Assembly: GCA_013076295.1 (NCBI GenBank)
Contig: RQOL01000824.1
Coordinates: 2,976,001 to 3,040,000, forward strand
Reading direction: 5' to 3'
From: Sanderia malayensis
Taxonomy: Eukaryota; Cnidaria; Scyphozoa; Semaeostomeae; Pelagiidae
Length of the DNA stretch: 64,000 nucleotides
Positions within the stretch are counted from its first letter, which is position 1, and the number at the start of each line of letters is the position of its first letter. The translations under genes were made by a program, and so were the position numbers. Below are positions 48,735 through 60,300 of the stretch, piece after piece. Under the pieces are notes generated by a model. That model did not search any database. It saw only the letters and a list, made by a program, of their open reading frames with translations, and was not told the DNA's origin.

Positions 48735-49515
48735 TTTAAAGGGCCTAGGCGCTCGCTGAAGAAGACAGGCCGAAGTTAAATAGAAAAATCTCGCATTGAA
48801 ACAAAAAAATAAAGCTATCACCTGTTGATATTTTTCTCTTGTCATTTTGGAAATATTTCAAATTCTTGGTGGTAGAATCTTACCAGCAAAGTATAGTACA
48901 TAAAAAGTTGCAGGGTCGATTCACCTTTACGGATATTCCTTCTCTTTCTCGAGTTGAGTGCAGAGAAATTCGAATTCGAGTCAGCAGCCTTCCAGTTCAA
49001 GTTCCCGGGGAAACTGATTCAAGATTCTATTGTTAAATGACTAGCCAATCACAACCCATTATTCCATCTCTCTCCTCCGCATAACCTAACCCTAAGCCTA
49101 ACCCCAACCCAATGACCCGAACCCTAAGGCCAATGCATTGACCATTAGGCACCAACCTCGAACCCAGGGCCCTCCCAGCTTCGCTGACATGGCCCTGGTA
49201 CCTACCTCGCAATAATGGGCTGTGATTGGCTAACCAGTTAACAATAGAAATTGCATAAGTTAGTGACCCGGGGAATTTCAAGAATTAATTTTCAAGAAAG
49301 GCAAGGAAAACAAGGGAAGTGTGCAGCAATGTGAGAGAAAACGTGACCCTGCATTGTTGTTATTTGCTATTTTTCACGAGTAAAACCCTAACAACAATTT
49401 TAAAAACCTTTCGATGATGACAGGAGAAAATTATAAACAGGTGATAGCTTCATTTCTTTTTTTCAATCCGAGATACTTTCAAATTTACTTCGGCCTGTCT
49501 GCAGCGCCTAGGCCC
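48735..49515. mobile_element. Foldback element with about 90-bp inverted ends
   Basis: Left arm (gggcctaggcgctcgctgaa ... gacaggccgaagttaaatag ... aaagctatcacctgttg) and right arm (acaggtgatagcttcatttc ... cttcggcctgtctgcagcgc, then ctaggccc) are inverted and diverged copies. The 600-bp core has no transposase but contains the ctcgaacccagggccct motif. No target duplication is certain. Confidence 0.6.
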
Positions 49516-50044
49516 AGCAAAAACATATGATTTTCGGACTGATTTGTTGCTAATTTTGAGGCTTAAAGTTTTGAAAATGATTATTAACATCAAGTTTAAA
49601 GCTATATATAAATTTTACGTTTAATTCAGGCGTTATTTTGCTTTTTACACGTCTGAAAACAAATAGTTCGGGGGCATAGGAGAAGGCCAATTTTGCTCAA
49701 CATAAATAATTGTTGTACTCTTCCAAAATGAAAGTTTGCTTTGTCAATTGATGAAATTAAGTTTCAAAAACTTTTGATAAATATTTTCTCTGATGGAATT
49801 CAGGAATTGAAAAAAGACTCTCTGACAAACATTGACCCCAAATAATTCCAAAATTGTCACAGAGAAAACTAAATTGTAGACGAAACAAAATGGCGTGGAG
49901 GCACGAGCGACGCTAATTATGCTATATTTACCCTGATATTTTAACTTCATGTATGTTTTTGCATAATTACATGGAATAAATTAACACCCATTTTGCAGGT
50001 AGGTACCAGGGCCATGTCAGCGAAGCTGGAGGGGCCCTGGGTTC

Positions 50045-51200
50045 GAGGTTGCATTAGGCACGTCATAAATGCTCCTGCGCAGTACCAACAAAGACGCCAC
50101 TGCGCAAGCTGACCAACTTTCTCCTCCGCATAACCTAACCCTAACCCTAACCCTGACCCTAACCCTAAGGCCAATGCCTCAGCCATTAGGCACAGCAATA
50201 CGTCATATATGCTCCTGCGCAGTACCAATGAATACGCTACTGCGCATGCTGACCACCTTTTTCCTCCGCATAACCTAACCCTAAGCCTAACCCTAACCCT
50301 AAGGCCATGCATCAGCCATTAGGCACAGCAATACGTCATATATGCTCCTGCGCAGTACCAATGAATACGCTACTGCGCATGCTGACCACCTTTTTCCTCC
50401 GCATAACCTAACCCTAAGCCTAACCCTAACCCTAAGGCCAATGCCTCAGCCATTAGGCACAGCAATACGTCATATATGCTCCTGCGCAGTACCAATGAAT
50501 ACGCTACTGCGCATGCTGACCACCTTTTTCCTCCGTATAACCTAAGCCTAACCCTAACTCTAACCCTAAAGCCAATGCATCGGCCATTAGGCACAGCAAT
50601 ACGTCATATATGCTCCTGCGCACTACCAACAAAGACGCCACTGCCCATGCTGACCAGCTTTTTCCTCCGCATAACCTAACCCCAAGCCTAAGCCTAACCC
50701 GAAAGCCAATGCATCGGCCATTAGGCACAGCAATACGTCATATATGCTCCTGCACAGTACCAATGAATACGCTACTGCGCATGCTGACCACCTTTCTCCT
50801 CCGCATAACCTAACCCTAAGCCTAACCCTAACCCAAAGACCAATGCCTCAGCCATTAGGCACAGCAATACGTCATATATGCTCCTGCGCACTACCAACAA
50901 AGACGCCACTGCGCATGCTGACCACCTTTCTCCTCCGCATAACCTAACCCCAAGCCTAACCCTAACCCTAAAGCCAATGCATCGGCCATTAGGCACAGCA
51001 ATACGTCACATATGCTCCTGCGCAGTACCAATGAATACGCTACTGCGCATGCTGACCACCTTTTTCCTCCGCATAACCTAACCCTAAGCCTAACCCTAAG
51101 GCCAATGCCTTAGCCATTAGGCACAGCAATACGTCATACATGCTCCAGCGCAGTACCAATGAATACGCTACTGCGCATGCTGACCACCTTTTCCCCGTCT
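50045..51200. repeat. 134-bp satellite with embedded telomere-like repeats
   Basis: Nine tandem units begin at 50069, 50209, 50342, 50476, 50610, 50744, 50878, 51012 and 51139, measured at the atgctcc motif. Five consecutive intervals are exactly 134 bp; the others are 127, 133 and 140. Each unit contains a degenerate run of ccctaa, the complement of the animal telomere repeat TTAGGG, e.g. cctaaccctaaccctaa. It also holds ttaggcacagcaatacgtca and two cgcagtac/tgcgcatgc blocks. Two unit variants (caatgaatacgcta and caacaaagacgcca) alternate irregularly. All open frames here (SLTLTLTL and similar) are repeat artefacts. Confidence 0.93.
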
Positions 51201-51426
51201 GCATATCGTAACCATGCAAAACAACTCACTGAACTGGAGCAAAGGTTACCGCCATTGATGAGTTGAAGAAAATTACGGGTGAATGTAGGAGGATTTGAGG
51301 CTTCGCGCAGAATAGAATCGGGCAAACACATACAACTTTTTCTCAAAAATGCTCAATAAGATTCGCTGCCCAACAACAATTAAATTTATCAGGAAAATTA
51401 TTAATTTTAAAAGTGTTGAATTGACA

Positions 51427-53179
51427 CTATTCACTTAATTCAAGTTCTTTTTTAGCTGCATCAAGTAATTTGGAATTCATAACGACTTCGATTGCCGTCA
51501 TCATCATAGCCTTAGCAGAATCAAGAGTTGGTTTTTGGGCTTCGGGTTGTGCAGCGACATTTGTAAACTCTTTTGTGTGATTGAAGGCATTGCCAATTTT
51601 GTAAATCGGGTGAATAGACGGTTTAACATAAGATACATTACCCATGTCTGTCGATCCAGCAAAGTTCTTCTCAGGACCAGCAAGATTCTTGTAATCCGGG
51701 AAGGTAAAGCCAAGTGATAAGGCATGCTTCTTGTACACAGCATTAAGAATGTCATTTTTCTTCATATTTGAATAGGCAACCTCATCTTTTTCAGGAACTA
51801 TTTCCATGGTACATCCTGGAAAAGAGTAGAGGTAAAATATGTGATATCCCAACTTGGAAAAACAAATATTAAACAGAATAAACTGATTAATAAAAACCCT
51901 TTGGAGTTTGTTTGGGAAACCTTGATTGGCAAATAATTCTGACTGGGTTTTTAGTTCATTTTACTAACAATGCCATTATGTAGCATTTGATAAGTTTAAA
52001 AGTCCATTTCAAATTGAGACAATTTCAAACAACTAAAGCTAAAATCTTGGTTGCATAATAACTTACCTGTTGCAACGGCTGCTGCTTTGGCACAATTTTC
52101 CATTTTTTCTTTTAATGCGTCTCTGAGCTTATCAGTTGGTGCTCTGGCATAATAAAGCAATTCAGAGCGTTGGGGGATTATATTTGGCTTCACACCACCA
52201 TCTTTGATGATTCCATGAATACGACAAGTAGGCAACACTTGTTGACGAAGCATGCTAATGTTGCTATAGCACTGCACTGCTGCATCTAAGGCATTGATGC
52301 CAAGCCATGGTGCACCTGCAGCGTGAGCTTCTTTTCCTGTTGAAACAACGACAGCAGTAAAGAAACTTGTAAAAAACCTCTCACCCCATGTGTATATAGT
52401 TTGAATAAAAATTATCAACATATGAAACATTGTAGGGATAGAAAACTTTTCAAGCTGGTACTGAGTTTTGCTTTCACTTTCCCAAATTGGTTACAAAACA
52501 TACCATGAAAAATAATTGTAAGAGGAGTAATAGACAATGTTTCACACTCCACAACATCAACTGGTCCAGGATGCACCATCATGCAAAAATCAACTTCATC
52601 AAAACAATTTTGTTCGATCATTGATATTTTTCCACCACCTCCTTCCTCAGCCGGAGTTCCAAAGACAACAACTTGTGCCTTTATGTCTGGGTTTGCATCT
52701 AATATTGCCTTCAGGCCTAGAAAATAATTCACCAAAACCATAGCAAAACACGATGCAAGGTAATAATAGCTAATATAATGCTAATTAGAAAGGTTTGCCA
52801 GCCTGACAAATTGATAGATTACATTCTCATATATACCCAATGCTGTGGCAACCCCAGCTTCTGCAATCAAATTATGCCCACATGCATGACCGATGCCTGG
52901 AAGTGCATCGTATTCACAAATTACTCCAACGTTTATTCCACCATCAGCATTATTCCCCGTTCTTGCAATAAATGCAGTCTCCAAAGGTGTTTGTTTTGAA
53001 ACTTTGAACCCTTGAGCTTCGAGATAAGTCGTTAAGACTTCGTGAGCGTGCCTCTCTTCAAAACAAAGTTCTGGTTTGGCCCAAATACTTTGACTTATTG
53101 CATGTAAAGCGTCTGCATTTTGGTCAATAGCCGATGTTCCAAGAGCAATTAATTTCGATAAAGCATCGTCTGCAGACAT
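51427..53179 (-). CDS. PM20D2: Peptidase M20 domain-containing protein 2 (dipeptidase)
   Basis: Zinc-dependent M20 family hydrolase. The vertebrate protein cleaves beta-alanyl-lysine and similar dipeptides as a metabolite-repair enzyme in the cytosol. Exons 53179-52837, 52716-52504, 52336-52067 and 51815-51427 (TAG) all join in phase 1 to give 404 residues. No signal peptide is seen ([20 protein letters not shown]). Metal-binding motifs are intact: [19 protein letters not shown] supplies H and [12 protein letters not shown] the Glu pair, MMVHPG a His, and the C-terminal part STDMGN...SIHP the last His. The lid/dimerisation domain begins at [19 protein letters not shown]. It lies head-to-tail with prohibitin-2 on the same strand, separated by about 500 bp. 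Confidence 0.92.
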
Positions 53180-53679
53180 ACTTCATCCAATTTCAATTTC
53201 TTGCATTGCAGAAGCGGCAGAAAGCGGAGAGGAAAGGAGTTGTTTGTTTGTTGTTACAAAACCACGTGAAAATAACCAGCCTCATTTCAACATTATCAAT
53301 ACGCAAAACGAGGCTTTCCGGTCAAATCTAATTATTTCATTCGTGTTTGACATTTCTTATAAAAGCATGATAATGAAACATGAAAGTAGGGCAATAGTTG
53401 ATGAAGCAATTAAGGGTTAAGAGTAATCACGTTCAGAACTTTGTTAATAGATATCAAAATGAGTTTGAAATGAAGATTGTGCAAACAAAATATCTCCTCA
53501 AAATCTTTTATTGATTCAAAAGCGAAAAAACTAAGCATTATACTTTTCCATACACACTGCTATTGAAAAACATTCTCAACTTTGAACATTAGGTTCTGAG
53601 TGTTTACAAAGGAAGCTGATCTTATCTTTGCTGAGCGCAGTTCACTTGGGACATAAATGAATCAGAATTAAAATTAAGT

Positions 53680-56640
53680 TTATTTTGTCTCCTTCTTCTT
53701 CAGAACCTCATCTTCCATATCTCCCAACGCCCTAGTGAACAAAAAGAAATATTTGTATCAGCTACTTAAGATCGCCAGGATGAGAAGTATCATCATAATG
53801 AATTAGAAACAATAACAATGTATGTAGCAGGAGAGAAGAATCAAGAAGCAAAATTTCAATTATTTATACAGATTATACGGATTCCATTGCTATATCCCAG
53901 TACCCATGTATTGGGGCATGGCAATAAAAACACATGAAATGCTTTACTTACTTATCAATGTCTGTTGTATCTTTGATGTTCAACATCAGTTGTCCTGCAT
54001 TTAAGTATACTCTATTCTGTGATTGTGACATCTGAAATTGAAGATGGAAAGAATTCAAAACTCACCAAGTCAATTCAACTTCTAGAATGTCTACAAACAT
54101 AACAATCAATTTTCAACTTGTGAAGATTCTAGCAAGAAAATCATACATGTAGACGTAAAACGAAGCTGAGTTTACTTACAACATGAGCGATTCTCTGGGC
54201 TGCTCTGATTTTTCGAAGCTTCAAATACCCGGGATTATCACCGAGTGCTTGGCCAAGGTAAGATGGAGTTAAGAAAAATATGAAAATAAATCAGACTATT
54301 CTCTATCCAGTATCCAATAAAAATGCACAAGGAAGAACATGCATCCTGCTTATTGTTAGAAAACAATAGGCTATTGTTTCTTCTATTGTTTTGAGTGAAA
54401 ATATCATCCTGGAGGTTCTTGACCCATTGGTTCTTACATGTAAGTTTTTACATTCCTGTTCCTACTATTAATCTTCAGACACTTCTATAACCCTGTCTAC
54501 TATTCAAAAGTCAATTTGCTCATATATCTATCATAATTGAAAGGATATAAGAACGGCTGCTTTCGCTTCTCCTTCAGCCTGGACAACCTTCTGTTGGCGT
54601 TCTTGAATGGCTCGTTCGACAAGGAAGGCAGCCCTCTGGGCTTCTTGCTGAGCTGAAACCGACACCAAGATAAATTAAAATCAACCCCGGTCCAGGAAAA
54701 GTATCACATTTTTGCTGATATGAAACGGTACCAACTTGCAACAAATAAAAAACAAAAAAGCAACACTGACCAACTTGTTTGGCTTCTACAGCTGCTGTGT
54801 ATTCCTTTCCAAAACTGAGATCAGTCTGAAAATAGCCAAAAACAATTACTATATTCTTATCATTAATCATCATATCATCATTAATATACTCAACACTTCA
54901 CTTCCAATTAGAATGCAAAAAAGTATAATCAGTTCAAACACAAATGCCTTGAAATGGAATCAGGTGAAAACACAATTTTTGGAGTGACACTTATACTAGA
55001 AGCTCACTTACATAATGGACATAAGCAACCTTATTATATTTCCTTACAATGTTCCTTATTATATTTCCTTGTATTATCTTACAATATTTCCCTGCTCTAT
55101 TCTTCTTTCCATTAGGAAAGTTGATCTAACATAAAACATGCATGAACAGCATAATAACTGCACAACGGGGTGAACAAAAGTGAAAACTTACGATTGAAAC
55201 ATCATCCAAAATAATATTGAAATCTCTGGCTCGCTCTGTCAATTGTCTTCGCATCAATAAACTGACCTTAAAGAGCAGAAAATCATGAATTATTTCACCC
55301 AATTAACACAGAATCAATGTAACATAAAAGGCAATCATATATCTCTCATGAAATCCTCGACATGATACCTCTTGACGCATCGTAATCAGCTGGGAGGCAT
55401 TGAATTGGGCAACAACTGACTTTAAAACCTAACAGGATAAAGTAACAACATGAAAAAATTGCATTCGCACAATAGCATTATTCCTCAACAACAGATCATA
55501 ATATTTATCATTGCTTAGTCCTTACTTCATTGCAAATCGAAGGCAAAACACGTTCATCGTAATCAAGGCCAAGTTTTTGATACATCGTAGGGAGATTTTC
55601 TGCAACAGGTCTGGCAAGAACTCGAAGGCTGATGTTAACCATTTGCAAATCTAAACAAAATGTTCAATATAACATTAAATCCATTGGATAGATTTTCGAC
55701 TACAGTGAAATCACAACTTAAAAAATATAGAAAATTTTATAATGACAATGAAAAACTTATGTTATGGCCTGAAATTACTGGATAACACAATTTAATATTA
55801 GTCTATCTATTCCCCCTTGGTGTGACAAAGCATCCTTGATTCCAAGTTTCACATGCATGTATGTGTACATACATACATTTTGTACATATTTGGATTTGTT
55901 GACTTGGGTCATGCTAAGGCAGCTCAAAAAGGCTGAGATACTAAAACTGAAAAGCTTGAAATTACCTTTGCTACCAGTTGGCGATGAGATTCTTCTAGGT
56001 TTCGATCTTATGTCATATATGATTGGCCACTGAAACCATGGAACTCTGCAAAAATAACAAATGTTGGTTGAGAATATATTAAAAAACCTATACTATTTAT
56101 CATATATAATCTTAAAATAATGGTGGTAAATAAATAAGTTAGCAAATAAATATGGACTGATGGGTTTCAATTCAAAATAACATACATGCTTAGGCATTTT
56201 TTAGTGATCAATACGAAGGAAGATTGAAGAAAATAATTATGATAAAATACAAATAACTAAAGTTTCTTGCATTGTAATGCAATTGCATACCTAAAATGTA
56301 TCCCTTCTGCATACACATTTTTTTGTATTCCACCAAGACGACTAAATATGATAGCTCTGTGACCACCATCGACTGCAAGAGAGTAAGCAAGCTCAAAGTA
56401 ATATTGCATTTAAAATCACACCACATTAATGTACTGAAGTGAGGATTGGCTTACGCTCTTAGGCCAGTGTGTCAAGCGACCAAAAACATTCATTTCGCAA
56501 AGATATTTACCTGTATAAACTGATTCCCTTATTCCGTATGCTATTGCTCCAGCACCAATTAACAATTTTGCGCCAAGGCCAAGACCTTTCGGTGCCCCAC
56601 CACTGAACCTTCCAGCAAAATCTTTGAGTTGTTGAGCCAT
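53680..56640 (-). CDS. PHB2: Prohibitin-2
   Basis: Inner-mitochondrial-membrane scaffold protein that forms ring complexes with prohibitin-1. Eleven exons: 56640-56511, 56372-56291, 56045-55966, 55650-55526, 55428-55369, 55266-55192, 54825-54771, 54652-54549, 54257-54180, 54031-53952 and 53731-53680 (TAA), giving 306 residues. An N-terminal membrane anchor ([18 protein letters not shown]) is followed by the SPFH/PHB domain ([46 protein letters not shown]) and a C-terminal coiled coil ([20 protein letters not shown]). [14 protein letters not shown] is a hallmark. The intron between 54549 and 54257 is a U12-type AT-AC intron and contains a MITE copy. The gene is transcribed away from the dioxygenase-like gene at 57307. 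Confidence 0.95.
54318..54452. mobile_element. Diverged MITE copy inside the prohibitin-2 U12 intron
   Basis: The core ggctattgtttcttctattg and the end cccattggttcttacatgta align with the better preserved MITE at 44862-45009. Its terminal repeats are eroded. Confidence 0.55.
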
Positions 56641-57306
56641 GTTGAAAATGTGTTCGCGAAGAAGACCTCGTGGTGCGTGGGACCTGGAGACTAACATGTG
56701 TATGACGAAATATTTCATCAGCATAATAATAATCATAATTAAAATAAAATTGCAGCTCTTGGCTTTTCAAAAGGATCAAATTTGTAGGTTAATAATAAAA
56801 CAATTCATAACTTAATACTCTGCGTAATGAGTTTTTTATTTCCACACCTGGGCTCAAAAGTCGAGTGCAATACAAAAGCAATTTTAAGAAAGCATTTAAA
56901 ATTGCAACACACGAATTTCAAATATTTTTGTTTTGTTTTGTTGTAAAATTAAAACTATATATTCGATCGCAGATTCCAGTGATCATGATCAGGGTAAATT
57001 GAAAACAAAACAACTTATAAAATTGCTTTCCCAGTGAAAAAAAATTAAGTGGGTCATTCCCTTCGGTCATTCCTCGAGTATTCGGCCTGGTTTTCCTTCT
57101 CGGGTTGAAGAAAGTCTTCCGCTTTGACGAGGGAAGAACTTCAAGTCTGTTTGTCCGTTACCATTTGGTGAGCCAGCGAAAAATTCTCCTCCAAAGGACA
57201 GGGTTAGCTCCAAGCGCAGATAATATCACAGTAACCTTATAAGAGAGTATAGAACAGCAATTTGATAGTTTGGAGGAATATTTGTTCAAAACAGACACTG
57301 AACGAC
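56641..57306. promoter_or_regulatory. Shared upstream region of two divergent genes
   Basis: The 666 bp between the start codons of prohibitin-2 (minus) and the dioxygenase-like gene (plus) must hold both 5' flanks. I see no clear TATA box or known site, so no specific element is called. Confidence 0.4.
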
Positions 57307-60300
57307 ATGCAGAAAGTGGTGGCAGCCCTCGTGTTGGGCCTAATTTCATTTGTCTGCTTCACGTCGTCACAAAAAGAGTTCGACGCTGGTGTTGGGGAAC
57401 AACAAGCTACGTTTGGGCAAAAATTGGATGAAGAGGCTTTAAAGGTATCCACCGCACATCACAAGCTCGTAGATAAAGCTTTCACTCTTTATTTTCTAAA
57501 CTCCTAGGATGGGGTGGGGTGGACGGTGGAGTGGAGTGGACGGTGGAGTTTACCTTCCTATCGAGACGCCAGACACACCCACCTTAAATGATACACACGG
57601 AGATCATTTTTGCGAACGTGGGTCTGAACGAAGGGTACCCCCTTGTTTGCAGGCTCGAGAATAACGGCGGCACCAGCCTTGAAGAAGTCAGCAGGAGGGA
57701 CAAATCACAAATGGAATATTAGGTGTCGCACCCTTATGGTCGAAAGTGTATATGCGCCACACCCTTACCTACCGCCACTCTATGTTTTCTCATCAAATTT
57801 AAACGAATTACGAGATCCATCCTGGTGATAACATGGGGTCACACCCCTGTTGCCCCCATGGCACCACCACTGTCAATGATTTTCTAAGCATTCTGCTAAA
57901 TTGTTGCTTTTATCTTCCAGAAACAAAAGGCAGACGCAATTAACATGACCCAGAAGCGAACATTCATCTACCATTCACCTGATAATAAACCCATGGCTGT
58001 ATATGACAAACTGTTCCCTGGAAGCGTTGTTCTGCAACTAAGATCTTATCTCACCTCACTGGGACAAGACTCTTGGCTGTTCAACAACTACGATCCCGAT
58101 CACCTGAACAAACAGCGTGCAAGTGACAATGTCCCCTGGGTCAACTACCGTGACCCAACAGAGTTCAATAGAATGCTTGTCAGCAAGACTCTTGCGAAAG
58201 CCATCACAGACGTGACTGGAAAAGATGAGGAGTGGTACCCCTATAAGGTGACCGGCAAGGTCCTTCGAAGAGGTGACCACACTAAGGTTGTTGCAGATAC
58301 TAATGCCACAGATGAGTTCTCTGCTCTCATCTATCTTGTGATGAAGTGGAGAAAGAACCATTATGGTGAACTTTATTTGTAAGTTGGACACTGCCTTGCT
58401 TACTCCATTATTATTCATTTCATTAATCCACAATTAATACAATTATGATACAGTTGATATCTGCTATCTCGAACTGAAATTGAAATTTGTTTGAGACAGT
58501 GAATGTCTGAAATAGATAATATTGCAACTGTACTCTACCAAAACCAGGGGAGCTGGAAAATTGGCCGAGAGATTAAATTGTTGAGATGGCCGACAGTCAG
58601 GATAATCAACTGTATAATGAACCTTGAAGGGAAAACTATCAATTAATTTATTCTATATTTAGTCAGTTGCAAACTGTACTATATGAAGCACAGTAAAACT
58701 ACTATGAAGCAGGGAAAAATTTCTTATTTTATGCACCAGGAATTTTGCTCCATAAGAATTTGCTGCATTGAGACATTGAGACAACAGTATATGACAGCGT
58801 CTAATATGACCGTCATTGTATGAGTATTTTGATATGATAATTTCTCGTTTATAGCTTTGATGACGAAAAAGAGATAATGCACGGTGTCACTCCAAGAACT
58901 GGCCGCGTTGTCATCTGGGACAGTTCGATTTTACGTCTTACAAGACCGCCAAGTGTCTCACAGAAACAGGGGCAGATTTTGTTGCACATCCAGTACACGA
59001 AATCCAAGCAGAAAATGATGGATGAACATGACAATTGGTTGTCCTTCTGGAGCAATAAGATGGAGGCAAAAAAGTCATGGTATCTTTATGACTACAAGGA
59101 GACTCCAGAGAAACCCCTTGTGCCAAATGTGGCTGATCATGTTGTTGGAAATTACTCAACTCAAAAGGTCTCAAATCATATTCATTTTCCTTCAATAATG
59201 CAGTGAATTATAAATAATACAGGATTTTGATATCACCAACCCCAAATAAGAAAGTTCCATGTGGAACAAATGAAACTCCTCACAGGCCAACTTAACATTT
59301 CGTGGATCCCCAATTTAGCAATAAGCAGTTGCATCTTTATACAAAAAACTTGCAAGTTGCATGGCTATATCAGCAAGTTAAAACCCAGTAGTTGATATAG
59401 CCAATCAATTATCCTTTGGTTTTATGAACCCCTGACAACACAAAGTCTTTTTGCACCAACCCCTTGCCCCACCCATTGGGGCTCTAGTCCAGGGTTCTAC
59501 CATATCATAACATCTGATAACGTTCCTGACCCACAGCTTCTATGTCATTGAACAAACATACTATAGGTTACTCTTATCTCTCTATTCATCTTTTAGGGTG
59601 AAAAGATATACGTGTTTGATGATCTGTTCCCAGTAGAGTTGCTGGACCACATGCGTTCCCATGTGCTCAAATATGGTACATATTACTATGATGATAGCAT
59701 TGATCAGGACAGTGATAATGTGCAATGGATTGCTGGCCTAGACATGCCAGATTACTTGAAGAGTCCTTATTGGAAAGTCATCCAAGCGGTAAAGCACTTC
59801 ATGTTTGTTATCTTGTTTTATCTGATTGAAACTCTAATCTAAGAGGAAGGTGGGCAGGAAGAAGCTGATCCTATTTATACCTTGGACCACTATTTATACC
59901 AATTATATTAATTGTATAGTATTATCCAGGTAAAATAATTATATACATACATGCATCATAAAGGCCGGATTACACTATCATCTTTAGGTAATTGTTGCTT
60001 CAATTTTTTCCGTGATCACGGACAACACGAGAAAATGATAGTGTAACTGCACCTTCAAGTTCCTTGTTGCTGCTTGTTTTGGGGGATTACGCAGTAGGTG
60101 TTAATTCATCTTTCTGAAATTTCTTTTGATCGTCGTTCAAATTGTTCCTTCAGAATTTTAATCCCTTCAAACGCACCGACAGATTTCGTGACAATTTTCT
60201 TGATGGTACATGGGTATTTTAATACTGAACTCACTTGACGCTGTTCGTGTGTTTGTGTTTTCTTATTTTTACATCATATTAGTATTGTAAAACTGCGATC

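Larger units (their letters stand above)
42606..51426. other. Repeat-rich region between LZIC and PM20D2
   Basis: Nearly 9 kb with no confident gene. It holds the LZIC 3' flank, a mariner-type MITE (44862-45009), a decayed copy (43975-44190) of a hydrophobic exon (46018-46258, minus strand), a minisatellite (47575-48275), a foldback element (48735-49515) and a 134-bp satellite (50045-51200). Between 45010 and 46017 and between 46445 and 47330 I see only AT-rich sequence. Confidence 0.6.

Noticed and set aside
49947..51081. Many 67-74 codon frames on both strands with TLTLTL or GLGLGL runs
   Set aside because: They repeat every 134 bp and are the translated satellite with telomere-like repeats.
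50045..51200. CRISPR-like array
   Set aside because: The repeat is regular, but the units are contiguous with no unique spacers, and the genome is animal.
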